Below, piece by piece: positions 63,846-64,000 of a stretch of 64,000 nucleotides of DNA. The DNA comes from Streptomyces sp. HUAS CB01. Lineage in GTDB: Bacteria; Actinomycetota; Actinomycetes; Streptomycetales; Streptomycetaceae. Positions within the stretch are counted from its first letter, which is position 1, and each line of letters opens with the position of its first letter. The translations under genes were made by a program, and so were the position numbers. Below the pieces are notes generated by a model. It was not told the origin of the DNA and did not search any database. It saw only the letters and a program-made list of their open reading frames with translations. The stretch is taken from NCBI RefSeq assembly GCF_030406905.1, contig NZ_CP129137.1, positions 6,789,501 to 6,853,500 on the forward strand. The letters run 5' to 3'.

Positions 63846-64000
63846 CTCGGACCGCGGACGGGCCCTGCTGGGTGCCGTCGTCGTCTCCACAGGGCGGCGG
63901 CTCACGCCTTCGCCGTCATCGGGTGCACACCGATGCCGCGCCCACGGGCCCGCCCGCACCCACGCCCGATCGCCCACCATGTGCGGCCCCGCTCACCACC

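Overview
The window looks like a stretch of Streptomyces chromosome. It is very GC-rich, uses GTG and TTG starts freely, and carries families typical of that genus: the HSP18/RheA heat-shock pair, XRE-DUF5753 with DUF397, SpoIIE phosphatases, AmaP/Asp23 envelope-stress genes and secreted LamG/Rhs proteins. No tRNA, rRNA or CRISPR array was seen. Much of the window is accessory DNA: decayed genes, insertion sequences and conflict systems.

Bases 1-8700: three translationally coupled genes open the window. They encode a CHAT (caspase-like) protease-NTPase cut by the left edge, a 1718-residue NTPase with a helical-repeat middle and an apparently catalytically dead CHAT-like tail, and an HExxH zinc metallopeptidase. 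This is the best candidate for an undescribed system. Immediately downstream are frameshifted pieces of an Rhs gene and of a serine recombinase.

Bases 8700-13800: one intact alpha/beta hydrolase and a broken tandem paralogue. The paralogue is split by an 893-bp element with IS21-like ends, a 5-bp target duplication and a DUF6193 passenger gene. A PPK2 polyphosphate kinase and a YihY/BrkB membrane protein follow on the minus strand.

Bases 14500-21100: a stress and signalling block. It has a DUF5994 gene, two small genes, DUF2267, an Hsp20 chaperone with its divergent RheA-type repressor and two operators, a PAS-SpoIIE phosphatase, and a GNAT-AAA+ fusion.

Bases 21700-26100: a nine-gene minus-strand envelope-stress operon. 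It runs from an ECF sigma factor through a ZAS zinc-motif/Asp23 fusion, further Asp23-type proteins and small membrane proteins to AmaP. Bases 26500-28600 hold an acidic/basic low-complexity protein, an SRPBCC protein and a desaturase fragment.

Bases 29100-39900: a polymorphic-toxin locus. A secreted LamG protein precedes a large secreted Rhs/YD-repeat protein with a type 30 toxin tip, then its probable immunity gene and a strong hairpin.

Bases 40000-62800: a defence island. It contains a GmrSD-like DUF262/DUF1524 nuclease gene inactivated by an IS3 element that itself carries an ISAzo13-type element, a RelE-like/UvrD helicase fusion, a soluble Ser/Thr kinase with TPR-like tail, a HATPase, an XRE/DUF397 pair, a complete type I restriction system (hsdM-hsdS-hsdR), and an orphan N6-adenine methylase divergent from a DndB-like gene. 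The window ends with a DUF4352-like membrane-anchored protein.
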